A stretch of 64,000 bases of DNA from Kaustia mangrovi (GTDB lineage Bacteria > Pseudomonadota > Alphaproteobacteria > Rhizobiales > Im1), in contig NZ_CP058214.1 in the NCBI RefSeq assembly GCF_015482775.1, forward strand, positions 3,834,501 through 3,898,500. The letters are read 5' to 3'. Below the pieces are notes generated by a model. The model saw only the letters and a list, made by a program, of their open reading frames with translations, had not been told where the DNA came from and did no database searches. Shown here one piece after another: positions 51,246 through 60,623 of the stretch. Within the stretch, counting starts at the first letter, position 1; every line of letters starts with the position of its first letter. The position numbers and the translations under genes were made by a program.

Positions 51246-52544
51246 CTATCCGGCAAGGGTTTGAAGAATGTCAGCGGCCTTGGTGGGGCCGTGCCGGCCC
51301 TGCATGTGCCGCAAGGTCGCGGCGAGCCTGGCCTGCATGGCCTCGTCGCCCAGCATGGCGTCGATCTTTCCGGCAAGCTCCGCATCGGTCCACTCATAGC
51401 GGTCGAGCTTGAAGCCGTGACCGGTCTCCTGGACGCGTGTGGCATTGTCGTGGCCGTCCCAGACATAGGGCATGATGATGGCCGGCTTCCCGAAATAGAG
51501 GCATTCGGTGAAGCTGTTGTTGCCGCCATGGTGGATAACCGCGTCGGCCTGCTTGATGACGGAGGGCTGCGGGAACCACGAGGCGATATAGACATTGTCG
51601 GGGATCTCGGCCGCGCTGTACTCGCTCTCATAGTCGCCGACATTGACGAGCGCGCGCACCTCCATGCCCGCAATGGCCTTGATGACGCGCTTGAGGAGAT
51701 CGGTGTCGCCGGAGCCCAGGCTGCCATAGCTCACATAGAGGAGCGGCTTGTCGTTGTGCGCCTTGAAGGTCGGGATCTCGTAGTGCTTCTCCTCGCGCAC
51801 GCAGCCCTCCAGGTACTGGAAGCGCGCCGGGTCGAGCGGATAGCGGCGCTTGAACTTCACCGGCTCGGGATAGAGCAGCAGGTTCATGTGCGGCGAGGCC
51901 TCGAAGAACTGGCCGAGCGGATAGGGCTCCTCCCCGCAGGAGGCGAGGAAGGCGTTGAAGTCGTCGTGGATCGGCTCGACGACCTCGTTGAAGCGGGTAC
52001 GGAACGCCTCGTGGCAGGCCGAGTCGTTCTCCCCGCAGCCGGAAAGATGCGGCGGGATGTCCGGGTCCTCCAGCTCGTTCTCCGAGCATGAGATGATGCG
52101 CACCCAGGCCTTGCCGTTCTCGCGGGCATAGCGCTTGATGGCCGGGAACAGCACCACATTGTCGACGCACACGACGTCCGGGTGCACCTCGTCGAGCACC
52201 TTCGGCAGATCCTTCTCCGCCCATTTGGCGGTGTCGACGATCGCTTCCCAGCACTCCTTCACGTAATTGTCGATCTGGTCGTAGGGCGACTTGCGGAAAT
52301 TGGGGATGTGGCCGTTGATGAACTCCGACCAGTATTTCGCCATCTCCTCAGGCGGCATGGGCTCCGACATGTTCACCATGTGCTCCTCGAAGCCGTAGCC
52401 CTTGTAGAGCCCGCCCATGCCGGGATCGGTGAGGAACACCGCCTTGTGGCCGAGCTTCTCCACGGCCTGTGCGATTCCGACGGAATTCAGCGCCGGGCCG
52501 AATGCGGCCTCGGGAAAGAATGCGATCACCTTCTTGTCGGGCAT
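51246..52544 (-). CDS. GT1-family UDP-glycosyltransferase
   Basis: This 432-residue cytoplasmic protein has the two-domain GT-B fold. N-domain motifs include VIAFFPEAAFGPALNSVGIA and the acceptor-binding region. The C-domain has SYGSLGSGDTDLL, then WFPQPSVIKQADAVIHHGG and NNSFTECLYFGKPAIIMP with VWDGHDNATRV, the donor-binding block of GT1 enzymes. Relatives glycosylate small molecules such as macrolides or flavonoids. It sits between a polyamine-type importer and two cupins, which is an unusual place for such an enzyme. GGAGGAGGA precedes the start by 5 bp. Confidence 0.85.
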   Translation of the reverse strand: MPDKKVIAFFPEAAFGPALNSVGIAQAVEKLGHKAVFLTDPGMGGLYKGYGFEEHMVNMSEPMPPEEMAKYWSEFINGHIPNFRKSPYDQIDNYVKECWEAIVDTAKWAEKDLPKVLDEVHPDVVCVDNVVLFPAIKRYARENGKAWVRIISCSENELEDPDIPPHLSGCGENDSACHEAFRTRFNEVVEPIHDDFNAFLASCGEEPYPLGQFFEASPHMNLLLYPEPVKFKRRYPLDPARFQYLEGCVREEKHYEIPTFKAHNDKPLLYVSYGSLGSGDTDLLKRVIKAIAGMEVRALVNVGDYESEYSAAEIPDNVYIASWFPQPSVIKQADAVIHHGGNNSFTECLYFGKPAIIMPYVWDGHDNATRVQETGHGFKLDRYEWTDAELAGKIDAMLGDEAMQARLAATLRHMQGRHGPTKAADILQTLAG

Positions 52545-52588
52545 GCCTGTCCTCCTCCTTGGGCTTTTCTCTTGCGTCTCCGGTTGCG

Positions 52589-53664
<1,076 letters not shown>

Positions 53665-53668
<4 letters not shown>

Positions 53669-54441
53669 TGGCCGGGCATGGCTCCCTTGTTCAGGCGCTG
53701 GGAGACGAGGACGAGGGCGAAGCTCACCCCCATGATGATGGTCGCCATGGCGTTGATCTCCGGCGTCACGCCGAAGCGGATCATGGCGTAGATCTGCATC
53801 GGCAGCGTCGTCGAGCCCTGGCCCGCGCCGGCGGTGAAATAGGCGATGATGAATTCGTCGATGGACAGGGTGAAGGCGAGCAGGGCGCCCGCCAGGACCC
53901 CGGGGAAGATGACCGGAAGGGTCACGCGCCGGAAGGTGGTGAGGTCCGTGGCCCCGAGATCGGCGGAGGCCTCCACGATCGAATAGTCGAAGCTCCTCAG
54001 CCGCGTGCGCACCACAGCGCAGACGAAGGCGATGTTGAAGACGACATGGGACAGGATGATCGAATAGAGCCCGAGCGTCCATTCGAGCGCGGTGTAGAAG
54101 GACAGAAGCGCGATGGCGAGCACGATGTCGGGAATGATCATCGGCGCGAACAGCATCGCGTCGAGCGCGCCGGAGCGCCGCCGGTTCTCCACGCCGAGCG
54201 CGAGCAGCGTGCCGAGCACGGTGGCGATGACGGTCGAGCTCACCCCCACGATGAGCGTGTTGAGGGCGGACTGGACGATCGGGCCGCTCTCGGCGAGCCT
54301 GGCGTACCATTTGAAGGAGAGCCCGGTCCACGCGGTCGGCATGCCCGCCCGGTTGAGGCTCAGCACCATGAGCACGAGGATCGGCCCGTAGAGGAACAGG
54401 TAGACGAGGCGCAGATGGAGGCCGAGCGCGAGGTTACGCAT
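53665..54441 (-). CDS. Polyamine-type ABC permease (PotC type), second set
   Basis: This 258-residue inner-membrane permease has the EAA loop IVEASADLGATDLTTFRRV and TLSIDEFIIAYFTAGAG in the position of the PotC signature. Hydrophobic segments start LVYLFLYGPILVLMVLSL. It overlaps the upstream permease by 8 bp and the ATPase by 4 bp, so the three are co-translated. It partners the PotB-type permease at 54434. Confidence 0.9.
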
Positions 54442-55291
54442 CCTGCACTCCTTTCTCCTCGGCCCGTTTCACGGCGAGCGCCTGGGCGAAGAGCAGGAGC
54501 AGCATGACCGCGATGAGCGCCATGGCGAGTGCCGAGCCGAACGGCCAGTCGCGCGCGGAGAGATACTGGTCGTAGATGAGGTTCCCGACCATCTGGAACC
54601 GCCCGCCGCCGAGCAGGTCCGGCGTGATGAAATTGCCGATGGAGAGCACGAAGACGAAGACCGCGCCGGCCGCGACGCCCGGCAGGGTAAGCGGCAGCAT
54701 CACGCGGTGGAACGTCTTCCAGGCCGGCGCGCCAAGGTCCTCCGACGCCTCCAGCACCTCCGGATTGAGCCGCTGGATGGAGGAATAGACGGTGAGGATC
54801 ACGAAGGGCAGGTAGTTGTAGACGAGCCCCGTGACGACCGCGAACTCGTTATAGAGCATGGGCACAGGCTGATCGACGAGCCCGAGCGCGGAGAGCGCGC
54901 GATTGATGAGGCCTTCCCGGTTCAGAAGCACGATCCACGCATAGGTGCGGATGAGGTAGTTGCTCCAGAAGGGCAGCATGACGAGGACCAGAAGCGCCGT
55001 CTGGCGGCGCACCGGCGCGCGCGAGATCGCATAGGCCGCCGGATAGGCGATCACGACGGCGATCGCCGTCGCGGTGAGCGCGATCCGCGCGGAGGTGGCG
55101 AAGATCGAGGCATAGAGCGGGTCGGCGGCGCGCTCGAAATTGCCCCAGGTGAACACGTAGTCGATGCCGCCATAGACCCCGCGCTCGAAGAACGAATAGG
55201 CCAGGAGCAGCACGCAGGGCACGACCATGAACACCACGAGCCAGCCGAGCCCCGGCAGCATCAGTGCCCATGATTTCAGGCGGTTGGGCAT
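54434..55291 (-). CDS. Polyamine-type ABC permease (PotB type), second set
   Basis: This 285-residue inner-membrane permease begins MPNRLKSWALMLPGLGWLVVF and has PFWSNYLIRTYAWI, VLEASEDLGAPAWKTFHRV (EAA loop) and NFITPDLLGGGRFQM, all typical of PotB/PotH. Its first 13 codons and leader have been duplicated just upstream (see 55252-55663), so there are two identical start regions and only this one leads into the full gene. No strong Shine-Dalgarno is visible. Confidence 0.9.
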   Translation of the reverse strand: MPNRLKSWALMLPGLGWLVVFMVVPCVLLLAYSFFERGVYGGIDYVFTWGNFERAADPLYASIFATSARIALTATAIAVVIAYPAAYAISRAPVRRQTALLVLVMLPFWSNYLIRTYAWIVLLNREGLINRALSALGLVDQPVPMLYNEFAVVTGLVYNYLPFVILTVYSSIQRLNPEVLEASEDLGAPAWKTFHRVMLPLTLPGVAAGAVFVFVLSIGNFITPDLLGGGRFQMVGNLIYDQYLSARDWPFGSALAMALIAVMLLLLFAQALAVKRAEEKGVQDA

Positions 55292-55337
55292 GGTCGCTTC
55301 ATCCGTGCGATAGGGGAGCGGGCCGGCCGCCTTTCCC

Positions 55338-55408
55338 CGTCATTCCCGCGAATGGGGGGATCCACGATCCCGAGACCGCCATGGATTCCCGCTTTCGCGG
55401 GAATGACG
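55338..55408. repeat. Dispersed palindromic repeat, copy 5 (in duplication unit A)
   Basis: Arms cgtcattcccgcgaa and ttcgcgggaatgacg flank a spacer containing GGATCC and CCATGGATTC. The left arm is partly degraded (aatggggggatcc). Confidence 0.85.
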
Positions 55409-55457
55409 AAAACATGGGAGTGATCCGTCGTCGCCCGGGGGTGTCGGGCGGTGCGCT

Positions 55458-55497
55458 CCGGCAGCATTAGTGCCCATGATTTCAAGCGGTTGGGCAT
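55458..55497 (-). pseudogene. Duplicated 5-prime fragment of the potB-type permease gene
   Basis: The first 13 codons (MPNRLKSWALMLP) of the permease at 54434 are repeated here in frame, then cut off at the repeat junction. The two base differences from the intact copy are both synonymous (CTG to TTG and CTG to CTA). The frame then runs on through repeat DNA to a stop at 55276, just past the true permease start at 55291, as a 73-codon upstream ORF. Confidence 0.8.
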
Positions 55498-55543
55498 GGT
55501 CGCTTCATCCGTGCGATAGGGGAGCGGGCCGGCCGTTCTCTCC

Positions 55544-55614
55544 CGTCATCCCCGCGAAAGCGGGGATCCACAATGCCGAGGCTGCCATGGATTCCCGCTT
55601 TCGCGGGACTGACG
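55544..55614. repeat. Dispersed palindromic repeat, copy 6 (in duplication unit B)
   Basis: Arms cgtcatccccgcgaaag and ctttcgcgggactgacg flank CGGGGATCCACAATG...CATGGATTC. It is the second copy within the tandem duplication and better preserved than copy 5. Confidence 0.85.
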
Positions 55615-55674
55615 ACGACATGGGAGCGATCTGCTGCCGGCCCGGGTGCCATGAGGGCGTTGCGTCAATCGCCG

Positions 55675-56727
55675 TCACTTCGCGGCCATGATCTCCGAGA
55701 CGGTCTGGGTATAGAGCTTCTGGGCCTGCCCCAGATCGCGCAGCAGCTCGCCCTGCATGACCTCGTCCGGCGTCATGGCGAGGTTCGGATACTGCTTCAG
55801 CAATGCGGGGTCGAGCGCATCCATGGCCGCCTTGTTCGGCGTCTTGTAGAGGATGTTCTCCGCGACCCACTTGCCGGTGTCGGCGCTCAGCACGTAGTCG
55901 ACGAATTTCTGGGCGGCGTCCTTGTGCTCGGAGGCCTCCGTGACGACGATGGTGTCGACCCAGAGATCGGTGCCTTCCTTCGGCACGACGTACTTGATCT
56001 GGTCGTTCTCCGCGATGCCGTAATTGCACCAGCCATCCCAGGCGTGGACGAGCTCCGCCTCGCCGGAGACGAGCTTGGAGTAGAAGGTCGTGTCGTCATA
56101 GGCGAGGAGGGTCTTCTTCGCCTCGATCAGGAGGTCCTTGACCTCAGCGATCTTCTCCGGGTCGGTCTCGTTCACCGAATAGCCGAGCGCGAGCTCGCCC
56201 GCGGCCATCAGCCAGCGGTCGGTGGAGAGCATGGTGGTCTTGCCCTTCAGCGACTCGGCGGGCTTCAGGAGGTCGTTCCAGCTCTCCGGCTCGCCGTCCA
56301 CGAGGTCGGAGCGGTAGCACAGCCCCGTCGTGCCCCAGGCATAGGGCACGGAGAAGGTGTTGCCCGGATCGTAGGCGAGCTCGGAGGCCTCCGGATAGAG
56401 GTTCTTCAGATTGGGGATCTTGTCGTGGTCGAGCTTGGCGGCAAGCCCCAGATGGTTCAGCGCCTCCGCAAACGGCGAGGAGACGAAGACGACGTCGTAG
56501 CCCTTGCCCTTGCCGGCCACGAGCTTGCCCATGATCTCCTCGTTGGTGCCGTGGACGGCGAGCTCGGCCTTGATGCCGGTGTCCTTCTCGAACTCCTCCA
56601 GAAGCGTCTCCGGCATGTAGCCGTCCCAGTTGGAGATCACGATGGTCTCCTGGGCGGCGGCCGGCAGGGCGGCCATCAGCGCGCCCGCGCAGAGGGCGCC
56701 GGCGATGGCGGTCTTCATCGGTGTCAT
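55675..56727 (-). CDS. Polyamine-type ABC transporter substrate-binding protein, second set
   Basis: This 350-residue periplasmic protein has a Sec signal (MTPMKTAIAGALCAGALMAA, cleavage near AAAQ). The mature part opens TIVISNWDGYMPETLLEEFEKDTG by segments, with NW-x-x-Y as in PotD. GYDVVFVSSPFAEAL and VPYAWGTTGLCYR follow. It heads the operon of the two permeases, ATPase, glycosyltransferase, cupins and aldehyde dehydrogenase. GGAGAGAG precedes the chosen start by 5 bp. The signal is Sec, unlike the Tat protein of the first Pot set. Confidence 0.9.
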   Translation of the reverse strand: MTPMKTAIAGALCAGALMAALPAAAQETIVISNWDGYMPETLLEEFEKDTGIKAELAVHGTNEEIMGKLVAGKGKGYDVVFVSSPFAEALNHLGLAAKLDHDKIPNLKNLYPEASELAYDPGNTFSVPYAWGTTGLCYRSDLVDGEPESWNDLLKPAESLKGKTTMLSTDRWLMAAGELALGYSVNETDPEKIAEVKDLLIEAKKTLLAYDDTTFYSKLVSGEAELVHAWDGWCNYGIAENDQIKYVVPKEGTDLWVDTIVVTEASEHKDAAQKFVDYVLSADTGKWVAENILYKTPNKAAMDALDPALLKQYPNLAMTPDEVMQGELLRDLGQAQKLYTQTVSEIMAAK

Positions 56728-56993
56728 GGATCTCTCTCCCCTGTCAGTCCCTTGCCTCACCCCCGTGCGGTCCGGCGGACCTTTGCGAGCGCCCGGCATT
56801 GCTGCTTCTTCGCGCTCCCGCCCCAGACCCGCACGAGCCTGTCGTGAAAGACAGTTTGTATTTTTTGGCGAAAACGTACAATGAAAAATTGGCAATGACG
56901 GATATTTTCTGCCCCATGGCATGTCGCGGGGCGGCCGAACAGGCGCCCCCGGAATGCCGGTTCGGCCCGGTCCGGAAGGGGGCTTCCGTTCGG
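56728..56993 (-). promoter_or_regulatory. Promoter region upstream of the second Pot operon
   Basis: This 266-bp gap after the GntR gene has an AT-rich core (about 56850-56920). It contains an inverted repeat TTGTA (56856-56860) and TACAA (56877-56881), which is a plausible half-site pair for the GntR regulator encoded next door. Minus-strand TTGTAC and TACAAA are 15 bp apart, which is short for a sigma70 promoter. No gene is seen. Confidence 0.4.
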
Positions 56994-57896
56994 TCAAATG
57001 CGCGTCAGGCGGCGATGGGCGAGCACGCGGACCTTGGCGAGGTCGGGACGGGAGTCCTCTGAATGGCGGATATGCTCCGCCATCAGCCGCGAGGCGGCGG
57101 CGAGGTCGCGGCACTCGATGGCGTTCAGGATGGCGAGGTGCTCCCTGAACGAGGTCTCGAGACGGTCGCGCTCGTTGTACTTCTCGTATTCGGACAGCCG
57201 GCGGAGCTGGGTCTGCTGGCGGATGGCGAGCATCAGGAACCGGTTGCCGCAGGCATCCGCGATGGCCTCGTGGAATTCCGCATCGGCGTCGAACAAAGCG
57301 GGCATGGGCTGCGAGCGTGCGCCGCCCCCGATCATCTCCTCATGGCGCTGCTTGAGGCGGGCGAGCACCGTGCGCGGCATGTGGAAGCCGGGCTCAAGCA
57401 GGGCGGCGGGCTCGATCAGCAGCCGGTAGCGGTAGCTTTCGCGATAGGCCTCGTCGTCGATGAGGGCGGGGCGGAAGGTCCAGCGGCCGGCCGTCTTCTC
57501 CACCAGACCGTCCTCCTGCATGCGCGCGAGCACCCTGGAGATGACGGCGCGGCTCGCCCCGTAACGCCGGCAGAGCTCGGCGACCGACACCTGGTCCCCG
57601 ATGAGCCGGGCGAAGCGCTCCTGCGCGATCTGGCGGTAGATGCGCTCGGTGTCGGAACCCGGCAGCTCCGCGCCGTCGAAGGCCGGGGAGCCGGGCTCGG
57701 CGGCGAGGAAATAACCCTGACGATGCTCGGAGCGCACGATGCCGAGCCGCTCCAGCTCGCCAAGGGCGGCGCGCACCGGCGACCGCGAGACCCCCAGCGC
57801 ATCGGCGAGCCATTGTTCGCGGATATGGAAGCCCGCGCCCGCATTCTCGTGGCGCAGAACGCCCAGGATCTTCCCTACAAGCTCTGCCTTGGCCAT
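56994..57896 (-). CDS. GntR-family regulator with two winged helices and an FCD domain
   Basis: This 300-residue regulator has a first winged helix at about residues 22-60 (QWLADALGVSRSPVRAAL) and a second at about 103-140 (VSVAELCRRYGASRAVISRV). A C-terminal FCD ligand domain follows with likely metal ligands Asp205, His209, His253 and His275. FadR-type GntR proteins usually carry one winged helix, so the tandem is unusual. It lies between the ADH operon and the second Pot operon on the same strand and could control either. The effector is unknown. Confidence 0.85.
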   Translation of the reverse strand: MAKAELVGKILGVLRHENAGAGFHIREQWLADALGVSRSPVRAALGELERLGIVRSEHRQGYFLAAEPGSPAFDGAELPGSDTERIYRQIAQERFARLIGDQVSVAELCRRYGASRAVISRVLARMQEDGLVEKTAGRWTFRPALIDDEAYRESYRYRLLIEPAALLEPGFHMPRTVLARLKQRHEEMIGGGARSQPMPALFDADAEFHEAIADACGNRFLMLAIRQQTQLRRLSEYEKYNERDRLETSFREHLAILNAIECRDLAAASRLMAEHIRHSEDSRPDLAKVRVLAHRRLTRI

Positions 57897-58039
57897 CGAC
57901 CGTCCGCACCGGTGAAAGGGTGCCCCTTGCCCGAAGGGGCGTGCCAGAGTGGCGCGCGACGGCGCGCACCGTCAAGCCGGGCGACGATGCGCGAACCGGG
58001 CCGGGACGATGTCGAGCGAAGGTCCGGTGCCGTCAGATG

Positions 58040-59185
58040 TCAGATGCACGCCTCGTAGAGGGCACGGACATTCTCCGCCGTCAGTTCGACCGGATTGCCG
58101 CCGCAGGTTGGATCCTTCAGCGCCGAGGCGATCAGCGCGTCCATCGGCGCGTCGGCAACGCCCAGCTCGCGCAGCTTGCGTGGAATGCCGAGACTGTCGT
58201 TGAACTCCTGGACGAAGGCGCGGAACCCGTCGAAGCCGCCCTCGATCCCCAGATAGGGGGCGGCGCGGTCGAAGCGGTCCGCGATCTTCGGCGCATTCAG
58301 CTCCAGCACCGCGGGCATGCACACGGCGTTGGTGGTGCCGTGGTGGGTGTTGAAATAGGCGCCGATCGGGTGGCTGAGCGCATGGATGGCGCCGAGCCCC
58401 TTCTGGAAGGCGGTGGCGCCCATGGCGGCCGCGCTCATCATGTTGGCGCGCGCCTCGATATCCCCGCCATCGGCATAGGCGCGGGGCAGGTTCTCCACGA
58501 CGAGCCGCATGCCCTCCAGCGCGATGCCCTGGCTCATCGGGTGGTAGTGCGGACTGGAAAACGCCTCGACGCAGTGGGCAAAGGCGTCGAGCCCGGTGCC
58601 GGCCGTGATCGCGGGCGGCATGCCGACCGTCAGCTCCGGGTCGCAGATCACCACGGTGGGCAGGACCTTGGGGTGGAAGATGATCTTCTTCTCGTGCGTT
58701 TCGGAATTGGTGAGCACGCTGGCGCGCCCGACCTCCGAGCCCGTCCCGGCGGTGGTGGGCACGGCGACGATGGGCGCGATGGCGTCGGCGTTCGCGCGGG
58801 TCCACCAGTCGCCGATATCCTCGAAATCCCAGACGGGACGCGTCTGGCCGGCCATGAAGGCCACCATCTTGGCGAGATCCAGGCCCGAGCCGCCGCCAAA
58901 GGCGATCACGCCGTCATGGCCGCCCGCCCCGTAGGCTTCGATTCCGGCGGCCATGTTCACCTCGTTCGGGTTCGGGTCGACCTCGGCGAACAGGCCGCGG
59001 CCGAGACCCGCATCCTCCATGATGTCCAGCGTGTTCTTCGTGATCGGCAGGTCGGCGAGGCCGCGGTCGGTCACCAGCAGGGGGCGGGCCATGCCGGCCT
59101 CGGCACAGGCGGCCGGCAGCTCGGCGATGCGGCCGGCGCCGAACTTGATCGCGGTGGGGTAGGACCAGTTTCCGGTCGGGCTCAT
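58040..59185 (-). CDS. Iron-containing alcohol dehydrogenase
   Basis: This 381-residue cytoplasmic NAD-dependent enzyme of the type III alcohol dehydrogenase family has the cofactor motif GGGS at 97-100. Metal ligands Asp200, His204 (GTGLDAFAHCVEA), His268 and His282 (KGLGAIHALSHPIGAYFN then THHG) keep the FucO spacing. It is coupled by ATGA to the aldehyde dehydrogenase, so an alcohol is probably oxidised in two steps. The alcohol may be a gamma-glutamylated amino alcohol, given the glutamine-synthetase-like gene upstream. Confidence 0.88.
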   Translation of the reverse strand: MSPTGNWSYPTAIKFGAGRIAELPAACAEAGMARPLLVTDRGLADLPITKNTLDIMEDAGLGRGLFAEVDPNPNEVNMAAGIEAYGAGGHDGVIAFGGGSGLDLAKMVAFMAGQTRPVWDFEDIGDWWTRANADAIAPIVAVPTTAGTGSEVGRASVLTNSETHEKKIIFHPKVLPTVVICDPELTVGMPPAITAGTGLDAFAHCVEAFSSPHYHPMSQGIALEGMRLVVENLPRAYADGGDIEARANMMSAAAMGATAFQKGLGAIHALSHPIGAYFNTHHGTTNAVCMPAVLELNAPKIADRFDRAAPYLGIEGGFDGFRAFVQEFNDSLGIPRKLRELGVADAPMDALIASALKDPTCGGNPVELTAENVRALYEACI

Positions 59186-60564
59186 CTCGTCACCTTCTTG
59201 AGATGGTAGGATTTGGGGCGTGTGAGGTTGTGATATCCGATGACCGACAGGCTGCCGCCGCGGCCAGTGTTCTTGCACCCGGTCCAGCACAGGCCGGGAT
59301 CCAGATAGTCGGCCCGGTTGAGGAAGACGGTCCCCGTCTCCACCCGGTCGCCCACCCGCTCGGCGCGTTCCAGATCGGCGGTCCACAGGCTGGCGGTCAG
59401 GCCGAACTCGCTGTTGTTCATCAGCCGCACGGCCTCGTCGTCGTCCTTCACGGGCATGATGCCGACGACCGGGCCGAAGCTCTCGTCGCGCATCACGCGC
59501 ATGTCGTGGGTGACGTCGGTCAGGATCTGCGGGGTCAGATAGGCGGCGCCGTCGTCGGCCGGCATTGTCGCGATATGGGCCGTGGCGCCCATCTTCAGCG
59601 CCTCGTCGATCTGCGCGCGCACCTCCTCCGCAAAGCGGACATTGGCCATCGGGCCGATGGTGGTCGCCTCCTCCAGCGGATTGCCGAGCCTGAGCGCGCG
59701 CACCGTCTCGACGGATTTCTCCACGAAGACATCGTACAGGCTCTCATGCACATAGATGCGCTCGATGCCGCAGCAGCACTGGCCGGAATTGTAGACCGCC
59801 GCGTCGATCAGCGTGGCCACGGCGGCGTCGAGGTCGGCATCCTCCATGACATAGCCGGGATCCTTGCCGCCGAGCTCCAGTCCCATCGCGGTGAAGGTAC
59901 CCGCTGCGGCGCGTTCCATGGCGCGACCGCCGCCGACCGAGCCGGTGAAGTTCACGAAGTCGAAGGCGCGCTCTCCGATCAGCGTTGCGGTCGTGTCGTG
60001 GTCGAGGAAGACGTTCTGGAAGACGTCTTCGGGAACGCCGGCGGAGTGGAAGGCGCGGGCCATGCGCTCGCCCACCAGAAGCGTCTGCGTGGCGTGCTTC
60101 AGCATCACCGTGTTACCGGCGACGAGGGCGGGCGCAACGGTGTTGATCGCCGTCATATAGGGGTAGTTCCACGGCGCCACGACGAAGACCACGCCATGGG
60201 GCACGCGCTTGATATAGCGCTTGAAGGTAGCGTCCTCGCCCACCTGAAGGTCGGCCAGCCCCTCCCGGGCAATGGCCGCCATGTGGCTGGCGCGCTCGCG
60301 GACGCCGCCGAATTCTCCGCCATAGCGCACGGGACGACCCATCATGTGCGCCAGTTCGGGCACGATCTCGTCGTTCATCGCGCCCAGCGCCTCGACGCCG
60401 GCCATGACGAGGTCGACGCGCTCGGAAAGCGGGCGCGCGGCCCAGCCGGCCTGGGCGGCACGGGCACGCGTGGCCGTGGCGCGCGCCGCGTCGGGGCTCA
60501 GCGCCTCACGTTCGGCAAAGACCGATCCGTCGATCGGCGAGATGCATCGGAGTATTCTGGTCAT
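59182..60564 (-). CDS. Aldehyde dehydrogenase family protein
   Basis: This 460-residue cytoplasmic enzyme has PWNYP (Asn133), FTGSVGGG, Glu230 in LELGGKDP and the catalytic Cys264 in NSGQCCCGIERI, within an unusual run of three cysteines. It resembles succinate-semialdehyde and other short-chain aldehyde dehydrogenases. It overlaps the alcohol dehydrogenase start as ATGA and lies 59 bp after the glutamine-synthetase-like gene, so the three probably act in sequence. Confidence 0.88.
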   Translation of the reverse strand: MTRILRCISPIDGSVFAEREALSPDAARATATRARAAQAGWAARPLSERVDLVMAGVEALGAMNDEIVPELAHMMGRPVRYGGEFGGVRERASHMAAIAREGLADLQVGEDATFKRYIKRVPHGVVFVVAPWNYPYMTAINTVAPALVAGNTVMLKHATQTLLVGERMARAFHSAGVPEDVFQNVFLDHDTTATLIGERAFDFVNFTGSVGGGRAMERAAAGTFTAMGLELGGKDPGYVMEDADLDAAVATLIDAAVYNSGQCCCGIERIYVHESLYDVFVEKSVETVRALRLGNPLEEATTIGPMANVRFAEEVRAQIDEALKMGATAHIATMPADDGAAYLTPQILTDVTHDMRVMRDESFGPVVGIMPVKDDDEAVRLMNNSEFGLTASLWTADLERAERVGDRVETGTVFLNRADYLDPGLCWTGCKNTGRGGSLSVIGYHNLTRPKSYHLKKVTR

Positions 60565-60623
60565 TCATATCCTCTTGACCGGTTCTTGGGGGGAGACGGG
60601 CCGGTGCCCGGCGCCTGCCCGGG

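Larger units (their letters stand above)
55252..55663. repeat. Tandem duplication of the potB start and its leader (unit about 206 bp)
   Basis: Copy A (55252-55457) and copy B (55458 to about 55663) are adjacent direct repeats. The first 75 bp match with two differences: the 40 bp of potB (codons 1-13) and the leader. Similarity continues more weakly through a dispersed palindrome in each copy. Copy B ends the potB reading after 13 codons. The 383-bp gap 55292-55674 is filled by these repeats, and no other gene is seen. Confidence 0.85.

Noticed and set aside
55276-55497. A 73-codon gene upstream of the PotB-type permease
   Set aside because: It is the truncated duplicate of the permease start read on through repeat DNA, so it is listed as a fragment, not as an independent protein gene.
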